From Erysipelotrichia bacterium (lineage in GTDB: Bacteria; Bacillota_I; Bacilli_A; Erysipelotrichales; Erysipelotrichaceae), in contig JAGXSD010000055.1 of NCBI GenBank assembly GCA_018333955.1, positions 1 through 32,716 of the forward strand: a DNA stretch of 32,716 bases. The letters are read 5' to 3'. The notes beneath the pieces were generated by a model, which worked only from the letters and a program-made list of their open reading frames with translations, was not told the origin of the DNA and made no database searches. The translations under genes were made by a program, and so were the position numbers. Positions 25,786-32,458 of this stretch are shown here, one piece after another (position 1 is the stretch's first letter; each line of letters begins with the position of its first letter).

Positions 25786-26724
25786 TTAAGCTTTTACTTT
25801 TTTAGGAAATTGTTTCTTCACAAAGGTTGTAAAGAGTGGAGTTAATAAAGCTGTTGTAATGACAGAAGCCGCAACTTGAGCAGTCGCTACAGAAGCCACT
25901 GCAGCTAAAGTTGGATCAGCTAAGGCGACTGCCGCAGGAGTTCCTACCGCATTACCTGCAGTTGAAGATGCCGCTGCACCAGCCACACCTGTACCACCAG
26001 AAGCTTTATCAGCTAAGACGTTGAATACACCACCGACGACTGTAGTTAAGACACCAAGTAGAACCCCAGCGAAACCTGCACTTACGATAGTTCCAAAGTT
26101 TAGACCAGCTCCTAATGCGAAAGCAAAGAATGGAATTAAAACTGGTCCACCTTTAGTCAAGAATTGTCTCATATCATCATCAAGGTTACCTAAGATCATC
26201 CCTAATACGATAGGAACAATAACCCCTACCAATGTCATGAGAGGAATACTTGCTAGACCCGCAGTTCCCAAAGCAATAAGTGTTAAGAATGGACCATCAT
26301 TGACGGATAATACAGAAATAGCACCAATATCTGTTTCATCTCCTAATTGACCCACTAATGCAGCATATAAACCACCATTACTGTTAGTCATTGCGGCAAT
26401 AATCGCAATCGAAGATAAACCTAATAAACCATTAACTGGGAATAATGCCGCGACGGCTAAGCCAATGAGTACCCCAATCGCAAACTTAGTGAATGTAATC
26501 GCGGTACCACGTACCAATGCTTTTGGAGCTGCTTTAAAGCTAATGCCAGCCCCCATACAAAATAAGAATACCCCAATGAGTGGACTTGCTCCACGAGCAA
26601 TTGCCGTAGTGAATCCTCCAATTTCTAAAGCGGAAGGAAACCATGTGTTAAGGACTGCACCAATAAGTAAAGGCACAACCATCATTCCCCCAGGAATTCT
26701 TTCAATGCTCTTCTTGATCTTCAT
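25786..26724 (-). CDS. kdgT: KdgT-family sugar-acid permease
   Basis: A 312-aa, very hydrophobic integral membrane protein. The N-terminal [20 protein letters not shown] and [15 protein letters not shown] match the 2-keto-3-deoxygluconate permease family, and the small-residue-rich segment [20 protein letters not shown] is its conserved re-entrant or helical part. About ten membrane segments are likely. Family members carry sugar acids into the cell by proton symport. Here the likely substrate is D-threonate or D-erythronate, the input of the following kinase and dehydrogenase. The start is set at 26724, with AAGGAGA six bases upstream; the frame extends 11 codons further without a ribosome site. 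It is the first gene of the operon. Confidence 0.9.
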   Translation of the reverse strand: MKIKKSIERIPGGMMVVPLLIGAVLNTWFPSALEIGGFTTAIARGASPLIGVFLFCMGAGISFKAAPKALVRGTAITFTKFAIGVLIGLAVAALFPVNGLLGLSSIAIIAAMTNSNGGLYAALVGQLGDETDIGAISVLSVNDGPFLTLIALGTAGLASIPLMTLVGVIVPIVLGMILGNLDDDMRQFLTKGGPVLIPFFAFALGAGLNFGTIVSAGFAGVLLGVLTTVVGGVFNVLADKASGGTGVAGAAASSTAGNAVGTPAAVALADPTLAAVASVATAQVAASVITTALLTPLFTTFVKKQFPKKVKA

Positions 26725-26750
26725 CTCTTTCTCCTTTCGAAAGCATTCAG

Positions 26751-26771
26751 TATTCATTCATAAAATGAATA
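26751..26771. promoter_or_regulatory. Dyad, candidate DeoR-type operator
   Basis: Inverted repeat with 8-bp arms (TATTCATT and its complement, 5-base centre) placed just downstream of the transcription start expected from the -10 at 26784-26789. A repressor here would block early elongation. The DeoR-family regulator of this operon is the natural candidate. Confidence 0.45.
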
Positions 26772-26783
26772 ACTTTTGAATAT

Positions 26784-26812
26784 ATCTTAGGCCAAAGCGC
26801 TTACATTGTCAA
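26784..26812 (-). promoter_or_regulatory. Promoter of the kdgT-kinase-pdxA2-deoR operon with cre-like site
   Basis: On the minus strand a perfect -35, TTGACA (26812-26807), and TAAGAT (26789-26784) are 17 bp apart. Between them TGTAAGCGCTTTGG (26805-26792) matches the CcpA cre consensus TGWAANCGNTNWCA except for the last two bases. This predicts glucose repression of the pathway. Confidence 0.75.
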
Positions 26813-27090
26813 CACTTTATTCCATAATTTGACTAAGTTTTGACTAAATTAATTATATTCCTGATTATTTTATGGTTGTTTCTCATTATTGGGACACTCA
26901 ATGGAACTGAAATGTTCATCCAATTGCCCATTATTAAGACGATCTACACATGATGAACTGTACCAATATTATCTCACATCTATGATTATTCGAATGAAAC
27001 ATTAATATAATGACTTGTTTTGAACATTAATCTCAATAGATGGAGTTAACAGTACTAATCATAGTGTATGATGAAATTAGGGAGGGAATT
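26813..27090. other. Intergenic region with tandem TTTGACTAA repeats
   Basis: Two copies of TTTGACTAA (26828-26836 and 26839-26847) lie 11 bp apart, one helical turn, and resemble tandem -35 boxes reading rightward. A weak promoter-like TATGAT (27067-27072) precedes the small gene at 27091. An unsupported 34-codon frame lies at 26901-27005. Confidence 0.35.
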
Positions 27091-27219
27091 ATGAAACTAA
27101 TACTTAAGATTATATTGGGCTTGTTGTTCTTAGTGTTTTTCATCTTCTTAGCTTTTCTTAATGGCATAATGATTGCAGCGAAGTCAATAACATCTAAAAA
27201 ATACAGAGTTGTTCCATAA
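27091..27219 (+). CDS. 42-aa single-pass membrane peptide
   Basis: A very strong Shine-Dalgarno (GGGAGG, six bases before ATG) precedes a 42-codon frame. It begins MKLILKIILGLLFLVFFIFL, a long hydrophobic helix, then turns basic (AKSITSKKYRVVP). The layout, one membrane helix with a short basic tail, is that of small membrane regulators or type I toxin-like peptides. I recognise no family. A long hairpin terminator follows 48 bp downstream, so the gene is a free-standing unit. No antisense RNA promoter was identified. Confidence 0.65.
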   Translation: MKLILKIILGLLFLVFFIFLAFLNGIMIAAKSITSKKYRVVP

Positions 27220-27267
27220 ACAATACTTTCTTTAATATTAATGATTATTAGATACAAACTAAAAAAA

Positions 27268-27308
27268 CTTCATCATCACTGCATTGCCTTAATGCAGTAA
27301 TGTTGAAG
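27268..27308. terminator. Intrinsic terminator between the small peptide gene and the GNAT gene
   Basis: 18-bp stem with two mismatches (core ACTGCATT/AATGCAGT) and a 5-base loop. On the minus strand it is followed by seven T's, a textbook terminator for the GNAT gene. On the plus strand it is followed by CTAATTTTA and probably ends the 42-aa gene too. Confidence 0.8.
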
Positions 27309-27323
27309 CTAATTTTATGTATA

Positions 27324-28352
27324 CTATGATTGTTCTTGTTTAGAAAACCATTCACTTCTTGTGATTCCATACTTTAATGAATCATAATAATAATCTTGAT
27401 AGTACCTAACTTTAGGTATATGAGCTTCTAGATTGAGTCCTACATTCAACGCAGATTTCATCATTCTTTGATTACCCGACCAGGTTGATAAACCAATATG
27501 TTCAATATTATGGGTATTAAAGATATGGGTAATCCACTGTCTTAGCGCAATCTTTCCAATACTTTTATTCCACATATCTTCTTCATAAAGGAGTATACCT
27601 ATCTCTAACCAACGTGTTCTTGAGTCTACATAATAAGATGATACAGACCCAACAAGTTTATCTTCTAACTTTATTGCTTTTAATGATGCTTTATTTATGT
27701 ATCTCTCATGATAATAAAGAGTGAACTCTTCAAATGTCTTTCGTTCTTCTTTCCCAAAGTATGGAGCATCAAAATCTTCAAATCGATAATGTGGTTGTTC
27801 ATACGCAAGTTTATAAACATTCTCTAAATCTGCTTCTTTGAAATCTACAATCTTTACAGCATCACTTAAATACTTCTGACTTGGTTTAAAGTTTTGCAAA
27901 GCACATGTGAAAACTTGATTAACTTCAGTACTAAACTCTCCTGTTGGTTTAAATCCTAATCTTGTATAAAGGTTGATTGCTTGTGTATTAGTAATTCTTG
28001 GATCCACTTGAACCTTGAGATTTGGAAAATTAATAAATATCTGTGTCATACAAAAACTAAGTGCATAACTAGCAATCCCTTTCCCATGAAACTTAGGATC
28101 AAGCTTGATATCAACATAAGCAATATCATCTTTTATACGATAAAAAGTTTCTCCACTAAATTGAGAATCATTATAGATACTATAATGTTTAGCACTACCA
28201 CTTTTTGATATGGCATCAAACCATGGGTTCATATCATCTCTATGTTTGCCTAAACCTTGAGGAAAACCTACCCATTTCATGACCTCACCATTATTCCAAA
28301 GGTCACATAAAAAATCTAAATCTTTAGTTTCAGTTTCTTTTATAATGATCAT
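27324..28352 (-). CDS. Tandem GNAT acetyltransferase
   Basis: Two GNAT domains are fused in 342 aa. The first (about 1-150) has the acetyl-CoA loop KFHGKGIASYAL and the closing NLYTRLGFKPTGEF. The second (about 165-335) resembles RimJ/RimL enzymes (RWLEIGILLYEEDMWNKSIG, HIGLSTWSGNQRMMKSALNVG). The enzyme would move acetyl groups from acetyl-CoA to an amine; the substrate is unknown and could be a peptide, a polyamine or an antibiotic. The second ATG (28352) is preferred because AGAAAAGA has workable spacing; the ATG at 28358 is too close. Upstream lie a leader peptide and hairpins, which suggest induction by ribosome stalling. Confidence 0.8.
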   Translation of the reverse strand: MIIIKETETKDLDFLCDLWNNGEVMKWVGFPQGLGKHRDDMNPWFDAISKSGSAKHYSIYNDSQFSGETFYRIKDDIAYVDIKLDPKFHGKGIASYALSFCMTQIFINFPNLKVQVDPRITNTQAINLYTRLGFKPTGEFSTEVNQVFTCALQNFKPSQKYLSDAVKIVDFKEADLENVYKLAYEQPHYRFEDFDAPYFGKEERKTFEEFTLYYHERYINKASLKAIKLEDKLVGSVSSYYVDSRTRWLEIGILLYEEDMWNKSIGKIALRQWITHIFNTHNIEHIGLSTWSGNQRMMKSALNVGLNLEAHIPKVRYYQDYYYDSLKYGITRSEWFSKQEQS

Positions 28353-28367
28353 GTTCATTCTTTTCTA

Positions 28368-28424
28368 AGTCGATTAGAAATTAATGAGACAACCCAAACA
28401 AATAATCGACTAAATTTGTTGGGT
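28368..28424 (-). promoter_or_regulatory. Leader hairpins upstream of the GNAT gene
   Basis: Two stems. ACCCAACAAAT (28424-28414, inside the leader peptide gene) pairs with ATTTGTTTGGGT (28403-28392) with one bulge. AGTCGATTA (28411-28403, at the leader stop) pairs perfectly with TAATCGACT (28376-28368), next to the GNAT ribosome site. A ribosome halted near the end of the leader peptide would open both stems and expose the start. Confidence 0.55.
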
Positions 28425-28448
28425 GAATTTTGATTTTAATTGTTTCAT
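28410..28448 (-). CDS. 12-aa leader peptide upstream of the GNAT gene
   Basis: Reading MKQLKSKFTQQI and a TAG stop, with a strong Shine-Dalgarno (AAGGTGG, 28459-28453) far better than that of the GNAT gene itself. It sits about 23 bp downstream of a promoter, and its last codons form the 5' arms of the two leader stems. The arrangement is that of translational attenuators of inducible resistance genes. It is not related in sequence to leaders I know. Confidence 0.55.
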   Translation of the reverse strand: MKQLKSKFTQQI

Positions 28449-28471
28449 AAATCCACCTTCTTTCCTTCGCT

Positions 28472-28501
28472 AGCATATCACAACACATGAGTACTGTTCA
28501 A
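28472..28501 (-). promoter_or_regulatory. Promoter of the leader peptide-GNAT unit
   Basis: On the minus strand TTGAAC (28501-28496) and TATGCT (28477-28472) are 18 bp apart, with an extended -10 TGA directly before it. The predicted transcript starts about 20 bases before the leader peptide ATG. Confidence 0.55.
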
Positions 28502-28525
28502 CACTCATAGAATAACTTGTTCTTT

Positions 28526-29194
28526 CTATACTCTAAGAGCACTATGATTTAAAAACACTACCTTCTTTCCTTCAACTTTAATCAACTTTTCATCAATCAT
28601 TGATTTCATTTCTCGTGCTAAAGCAGTGCGATCCACATTAAGGTAGTTCGCAAGTTCTTGTCGAGTGAATGGAATGAGTGTGGTATTGCTTTCAATTTGA
28701 GGACAATGGTTCAAGTATTCCAACAGTCTTTCACGAATGGTTCGCTTTGATAATGTATCAACTTTTTTATGCATTTCGATAAGTTTTTTCGCAAGGACAT
28801 GAAGTAAGTTCTCAGTAATCTTTTGATGATACCCACAAAACTTAGAACATCCCGCAACAAACTCTTGTATATCAAAAAAGGCGATGGCTGTGTCACTTTT
28901 CGCAATGACATTCACTCGACTTGGTTCATTCTTTGCAAGGGCAATAGCTTCACCAAATGAATTCCCTTCTTTGAGATAGGCAATAATGTTTTCATTGCCA
29001 TAGAAATCTGTTTTAGATAGTAATACTTCTCCTGTGATGATGACACCAATGTCTTTTATATACGTATCTTCTTGAACAATCATATCTTTAGCATGAAAAG
29101 TTTTAACACGTGGTTTCTTGCATGCAATAAAGTGGTCAAGTTCTTGAGGAGTTAATCCTTGAAATAATGGGCATTTTCTTAATACATGAATCAT
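28526..29194 (-). CDS. Crp/Fnr-family transcriptional regulator
   Basis: 222 aa with a cyclic-nucleotide-binding-like beta barrel (about 10-115, with IIAYLKEGNSFGEAIAL) and a C-terminal winged helix (FTRQELANYLNVDRTALAREM, 176-196). The Fnr iron-sulfur cysteine pattern is absent; cysteines occur at 8, 25, 116, 120 and 164 only. Regulators of this kind next to hemerythrin-DUF438 and DUF1858 genes resemble HcpR-type nitrosative or redox sensors; this is inference from context. The start has AGGAGG six bases upstream. A perfect palindrome lies ten bases before the start, between this gene and the divergent operon, so it probably controls both. Confidence 0.88.
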   Translation of the reverse strand: MIHVLRKCPLFQGLTPQELDHFIACKKPRVKTFHAKDMIVQEDTYIKDIGVIITGEVLLSKTDFYGNENIIAYLKEGNSFGEAIALAKNEPSRVNVIAKSDTAIAFFDIQEFVAGCSKFCGYHQKITENLLHVLAKKLIEMHKKVDTLSKRTIRERLLEYLNHCPQIESNTTLIPFTRQELANYLNVDRTALAREMKSMIDEKLIKVEGKKVVFLNHSALRV

Positions 29195-29203
29195 AAAACC
29201 TCC

Positions 29204-29225
29204 TAATGTTGCAATTGCAACATTA
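29204..29225. promoter_or_regulatory. 22-bp perfect palindrome, Crp/Fnr operator
   Basis: TAATGTTGCAA followed by its exact reverse complement, in the space between the divergent regulator and hemerythrin-DUF438 genes. Length and core (GTTGCAA-TTGCAAC) fit a Crp/Fnr dimer site of HcpR type. It falls just downstream of the predicted start of the regulator transcript and upstream of the other promoter. Confidence 0.75.
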
Positions 29226-29236
29226 TTTTCAACTTA

Positions 29237-29265
29237 AGTATATTAAACTTAGACATATAAAACAA
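29237..29265 (-). promoter_or_regulatory. Predicted promoter of the Crp/Fnr gene
   Basis: On the minus strand TTGTTT (29265-29260) and TATACT (29242-29237) are 17 bp apart, placing the start near 29230. The palindrome would cover about +5 to +26, suiting autorepression. For the plus-strand operon TATAAA (29256-29261) is the best -10, with a poor -35 (CTTAAG), as expected for an activated promoter. Confidence 0.5.
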
Positions 29266-29289
29266 GATACGTTGAAAAGGAGTGAACTC

Positions 29290-30492
29290 ATGAGTGAACT
29301 TATTAATAACCAAAGTAGAGAAAGACAAGAAGCTCTTAAGCAGTTAATCAAGAAACTGCATGAAGGGGTTGATGTAGAAATCGTTAAAGCACAGTTTCAA
29401 GAACAATTTGGTACTGTAACCACTAAAGAGATTGTTGAAATTGAAAGTGCGCTTGTGGAAGATGGTTTATCTGTGAAAGAGATTGAGCGACTATGTGATG
29501 TTCATGCAAGTGTCATGGGGGTTAATGTAAGTTTGATTCATCAAGGCGATGCTAAGCTATTATCTGGACATCCTCTACGTGTATTAGAAGAAGAAAATGC
29601 CCTGATTGAAAAACTCATAGTTGAGGAGATTGAGCCATTTACTCAACAATTCAATGCTCATCATATTATGATGTTGCGTATTGGTTTTGATCGTCTTTTA
29701 GAAATTGATAAGCACTATAAACGAAAAGAACATTTGTTCTTCCCGTATTTAGAGAAAAAAGGAATCACCACCCCTCCTCAAGTGATGTGGGGAGTGGACG
29801 ACTCTATTCGAGCTCACATCAAGGAAACGATTCGTCGTCTTAATGAGAAAGATATTAATCAAGAAGCACTTCAAGAACAAATGAAAGTCACACTAAGTCA
29901 AGTGCGAGAAATGATCTTTAAAGAAAATCAGATTTTGATTCCTCTTTTAAAGGAACAACTCAATTTACTTAATTTCATTGATATTGCTCAAGCGAGTGAT
30001 GAGATAGGATACTTCCATGAAGTTCCAAAACAACACTTCTTAGTTCAAAAACAAGAACATCATCAACCTGAAGTGGAAAACAATCATGTCAAGTTCCAAA
30101 CTGGTGGTTTAGATGTCCATGTCTTAGAAGCCATGTTAAATACACTACCACTGGATATGACATTTGTTGATGCTTCAGGTCATGTCCGATATTTCTCCAA
30201 TGGAAAAGAACGTGTGTTTGAGCGACCAGTTACCATTCTTGGTCGTCATGTCCATCATTGCCATCCTCCAAAAAGTGTAGATATAGTGGAAACAATTATT
30301 GAAAGATTTAGAAGTGGTGTTAAGGATGAAGAAGCATTTTGGATTAAAATAAAAGACAAGTTTGTTCATATTCGCTATTTTGCAGTGAGAGATCCACAAG
30401 GTAACTACTTAGGAACGCTTGAAATGACACAAGATATTGCTCCACTTAAAGCACTAGATAGTGAAAAGCGACTACTTGAAGATTATGTTTAA
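29290..30492 (+). CDS. DUF438-hemerythrin-PAS protein
   Basis: 400 aa in three parts. DUF438 covers about 8-76 (EALKQLIKKLHEGVDVEIVK, LVEDGLSVKEIERLCDVHAS). A hemerythrin HHE four-helix domain follows (about 90-225) with likely di-iron ligands His94, His142/His148, Glu147, and His176. A C-terminal PAS domain (278-395) has the HHCHPP motif. Proteins of this build are thought to sense or repair damage by oxygen or nitric oxide. The start at 29290 has AAAGGAG seven bases upstream; the frame extends to 29206 but that would run across the operator. It heads a four-gene operon and is divergent from the Crp/Fnr regulator. Confidence 0.88.
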   Translation: MSELINNQSRERQEALKQLIKKLHEGVDVEIVKAQFQEQFGTVTTKEIVEIESALVEDGLSVKEIERLCDVHASVMGVNVSLIHQGDAKLLSGHPLRVLEEENALIEKLIVEEIEPFTQQFNAHHIMMLRIGFDRLLEIDKHYKRKEHLFFPYLEKKGITTPPQVMWGVDDSIRAHIKETIRRLNEKDINQEALQEQMKVTLSQVREMIFKENQILIPLLKEQLNLLNFIDIAQASDEIGYFHEVPKQHFLVQKQEHHQPEVENNHVKFQTGGLDVHVLEAMLNTLPLDMTFVDASGHVRYFSNGKERVFERPVTILGRHVHHCHPPKSVDIVETIIERFRSGVKDEEAFWIKIKDKFVHIRYFAVRDPQGNYLGTLEMTQDIAPLKALDSEKRLLEDYV

Positions 30493-30922
30493 GCGACTAA
30501 TGTGGATTGTGATTGGAACGTTAAGTTGTGCTCTAGGACTCCTTGGTGTTATCTTACCAGGGTTACCAACAACACCATTTCTACTTCTCACAGTATTTGC
30601 GTATAGTAAAGGCTCAAAGCGATTCCATACGTGGTTTATCCAATCAAAGCTTTACACAAAACATTTAGAATCATTTCATAAGCATAAGTGTATGAGCAAA
30701 AAACAGAAGGATTTGCTTATGTTATATTCAGATCTAGTTGTCTTGATAAGCTTTATTACCATCAATAACATCATCCTTCGACTAGTTTTAATTATTCTAG
30801 TCGTTACAAAGTATTGGTATTTCCATCGCTTTATTACGATTATTAAGTCACAACCTGATCATGATATAAGACACACATTGAAGTCACATGGTGTACTAAA
30901 AAAGATAAAGTGGTCACAATGA
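30485..30922 (+). CDS. DUF454 (YbaN-like) inner-membrane protein
   Basis: 145 aa. The N-terminal MWIVIGTLSCALGLLGVILP followed by GLPTTPFLLLTVFAYSKGS is the DUF454 signature, with a second membrane region around DLVVLISFITINNIILRLVL. Function is unknown. I place the start at the ATG at 30485, overlapping the previous stop by 8 bp (ATGTTTAA); a GTG at 30461 would overlap by 32 bp. DUF454 genes are often next to hemerythrin, hcp or heme genes in anaerobes, which fits this operon. Confidence 0.85.
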   Translation: MFKRLMWIVIGTLSCALGLLGVILPGLPTTPFLLLTVFAYSKGSKRFHTWFIQSKLYTKHLESFHKHKCMSKKQKDLLMLYSDLVVLISFITINNIILRLVLIILVVTKYWYFHRFITIIKSQPDHDIRHTLKSHGVLKKIKWSQ

Positions 30923-31164
30923 TTTACATCAATATTCAACAAACAGTCTTTGAAATCATTAAAGCATATCCCGAATACAAACAAGTATTAATAGAGGCAG
31001 GATTTTCAAAACTTGCGGATTCAGGGATGCTTAATACGATGGGAAAAATTATGACATTAGAAAAAGGAATGATGCTTCGAAACATTGCAATCGATGATTT
31101 AGAAAGAGTTTCAAACACATATCATTTCACTTTATTTTATGAGAAGATTGACAAGCAATTATAA
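30919..31164 (+). CDS. DUF1858 protein
   Basis: 81 aa, starting at an ATGA overlap with the DUF454 stop (a GTG three codons earlier is possible). The pattern is that of DUF1858: a short INIQQTVFEIIKAYPEYKQV start, then EAGFSKLADSGMLNTMGKIMTLEKGM and a C-terminal helix. The domain is often fused to or beside hemerythrin, hcp and DUF438 proteins. Its role is unestablished, perhaps binding a redox partner. It is the third gene of the operon. Confidence 0.85.
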   Translation: MIYINIQQTVFEIIKAYPEYKQVLIEAGFSKLADSGMLNTMGKIMTLEKGMMLRNIAIDDLERVSNTYHFTLFYEKIDKQL

Positions 31165-31186
31165 ATAATGAAAGAAGGAAAAAACT

Positions 31187-31420
31187 ATGACACACTCATG
31201 CGGATGTGATGAAACATTAAATGCAGTGGATAAGATTAGAAGAAAAGGAGTATCCTCAGTAGCTTTACCACAGGCATTTGAAATCAAATGTTCTTGCGAC
31301 TATACCTTTATGATGACAACTCATGAAGCAAAATGTGATGCATGCGATATGGTGTATGGAGTAACACCATGCAGCGCTGATAGCATTGAAAATGTTGTTG
31401 CGGTAGGCATTAATTACTAA
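31187..31420 (+). CDS. Cysteine-rich 77-aa protein
   Basis: Seven cysteines are arranged as SCGC (5, 7), CSC (35, 37), CDAC (50, 53) and a lone Cys62, with His3 and His46 nearby. This suggests a zinc ribbon or an iron-sulfur/thiol centre. There is no signal peptide, so it is cytoplasmic. Its start has AAGGA ten bases upstream and it ends the hemerythrin operon 22 bp after the DUF1858 gene. I recognise no named family; a role in metal binding or thiol redox is inferred. Confidence 0.75.
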   Translation: MTHSCGCDETLNAVDKIRRKGVSSVALPQAFEIKCSCDYTFMMTTHEAKCDACDMVYGVTPCSADSIENVVAVGINY

Positions 31421-31468
31421 GCTATATTTAATATTGATTAACCAAAAGAAGTCATATGACTTACTATA

Positions 31469-31508
31469 AAAAGAGCTTATTCATTCAATATGATGAATAA
31501 GTTCTTTT
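31469..31508 (+). terminator. Terminator of the hemerythrin operon
   Basis: A 16-bp stem (AAAAGAGCTTATTCAT with ATGAATAAGTTCTTTT, one G-T pair), 8-base loop, T's at its 3' side. It begins 49 bp after the last gene. A separate 14-bp palindrome AAGTCATATGACTT (31449-31462) lies just before it. Confidence 0.75.
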
Positions 31509-31580
31509 AATTCCTCACATGCACTAACTACACTGATAAGTTTAATTATTTATGCATTTAATAAAAACCATCACTCATCT

Positions 31581-31609
31581 TTCAATCTTTCTTTGAAGCA
31601 AGCTATAAT
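31581..31609 (+). promoter_or_regulatory. Promoter of the lipoprotein gene
   Basis: TATAAT (31604-31609) with a weak -35 TTCAAT (31581-31586), 17 bp apart. The ribosome site AAGGAG follows eight bases before the ATG. Confidence 0.5.
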
Positions 31610-31637
31610 AAGGTTATAAAGCTAAAGGAGAATTCTA

Positions 31638-32075
31638 ATGAGGCACCCCACAATCCTATTGATTGCTTTGATTAGCATACACCTAAGCGCATGTGCTCCC
31701 ACACCAAATGAACCTTGTGATGAGGTTGAAGAATGTCCAATCTGTGATGAATGTCCAGTGAATCCTTTTCCTGAAGGACTTGTGTTACCACAAATCTATA
31801 TTCAAGGAAGAATCTTCTGGACTGAAGCTGATTTAGCTAACCTAAGAGAGAATGTCATCAATCCAATTATTGAATATTATGAACAACAAGATCAAATTGT
31901 AGTCTCTATTGTGATCAATAATGCCACTAATGATTGGACAACCATTAATTCGATTACTGTGGAAGTGATGATCTCTGATAATGATGGAAATGAAGACCCT
32001 CTTTATATGGGGGTACTCATAGAGAAAAAAGATGGTGTATTTCCTGTGTGGGAACAAGAAAGTATGGGACCATAA
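31638..32075 (+). CDS. Predicted lipoprotein, 145 aa
   Basis: A signal peptide of type II: MRHPTILLIALISIHLSAC, with lipobox LSAC and Cys19 as the lipidated residue. It is followed by a short Cys/Glu-rich linker (EPCDEVEECPICDECP), unusual for a lipoprotein, then a soluble acidic domain of about 100 residues with no family I recognise (VVSIVINNATNDWTTINSI, EVMISDNDGN). It would be anchored on the outer face of the membrane. The gene is alone, with its own promoter and terminator. Confidence 0.8.
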   Translation: MRHPTILLIALISIHLSACAPTPNEPCDEVEECPICDECPVNPFPEGLVLPQIYIQGRIFWTEADLANLRENVINPIIEYYEQQDQIVVSIVINNATNDWTTINSITVEVMISDNDGNEDPLYMGVLIEKKDGVFPVWEQESMGP

Positions 32076-32076
32076 A

Positions 32077-32103
32077 AAAAACAGAGGAACATCCTCTGTT
32101 TTT
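32077..32103. terminator. Bidirectional terminator
   Basis: 12-bp perfect stem AAAAACAGAGGA with its complement and a 3-base loop (ACA), between the convergent lipoprotein and membrane-protein genes. Confidence 0.85.
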
Positions 32104-32109
32104 AGTTCC

Positions 32110-32424
32110 TTATAAAGACAAAAACACTATCCCACCAATCACAAAAAGGATTCCTATATACTTTAAATCTCTTTTCATTTCTTGTGTAAACTCAAATGGT
32201 CTATGAGGCGTCATCTTTTGATAGTACGACTCCTGTAAACCACAATAAACATGGATGAACTTAAACCTCAAACCCACTAACATATATACACCATACAACA
32301 ATACAAGCACACCAATAATCACTTTTGAAAATTCATTAAGTCCTAAAATTTGAACAAGAAATGAAATCACAATCATAGAACCAATATATCCATATCTAAA
32401 AAAGTAAGCTAATGTGAAGTGCAC
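32110..32424 (-). CDS. Small membrane protein, 5' end possibly cut by the IS3 element
   Basis: 104 aa with three hydrophobic segments (GSMIVISFLVQILGL, VIIGVLVLLYGVYMLVGL, YIGILFVIGGIVFLSL). No family recognised. The GTG start at 32424 has no proper ribosome site, and the frame stays open upstream through the hairpin and across the IS boundary. The true N-terminus has probably been removed by the IS insertion, so this may be a remnant. Confidence 0.55.
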   Translation of the reverse strand: MHFTLAYFFRYGYIGSMIVISFLVQILGLNEFSKVIIGVLVLLYGVYMLVGLRFKFIHVYCGLQESYYQKMTPHRPFEFTQEMKRDLKYIGILFVIGGIVFLSL

Positions 32425-32431
32425 CCCATAG

Positions 32432-32458
32432 AGTAGACACTTAAAAAAAGTGTCTACT
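32432..32458. repeat. Inverted repeat at the IS3 boundary
   Basis: 11-bp perfect arms (AGTAGACACTT and its complement) around five A's. The right arm is the likely terminal repeat of the IS, which would begin at TGTCTACTTTTTG (32451) and contains the transposase stop. The left arm lies outside it and may belong to a neighbouring element end or serve as a terminator. Confidence 0.6.

Noticed and set aside
26021-26779. Two plus-strand frames of 104-109 aa
   Set aside because: Antisense shadows of the KdgT-like permease gene, whose small-residue codons leave the opposite strand open.
26901-27005. 34-codon plus-strand frame beginning MELKCSSNCPLLRR
   Set aside because: No ribosome binding site, no promoter directly upstream and no recognised motif; probably chance.
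27033-27257. 74-aa minus-strand frame
   Set aside because: It is the antisense of the better supported 42-aa plus-strand gene, and it has no ribosome site.
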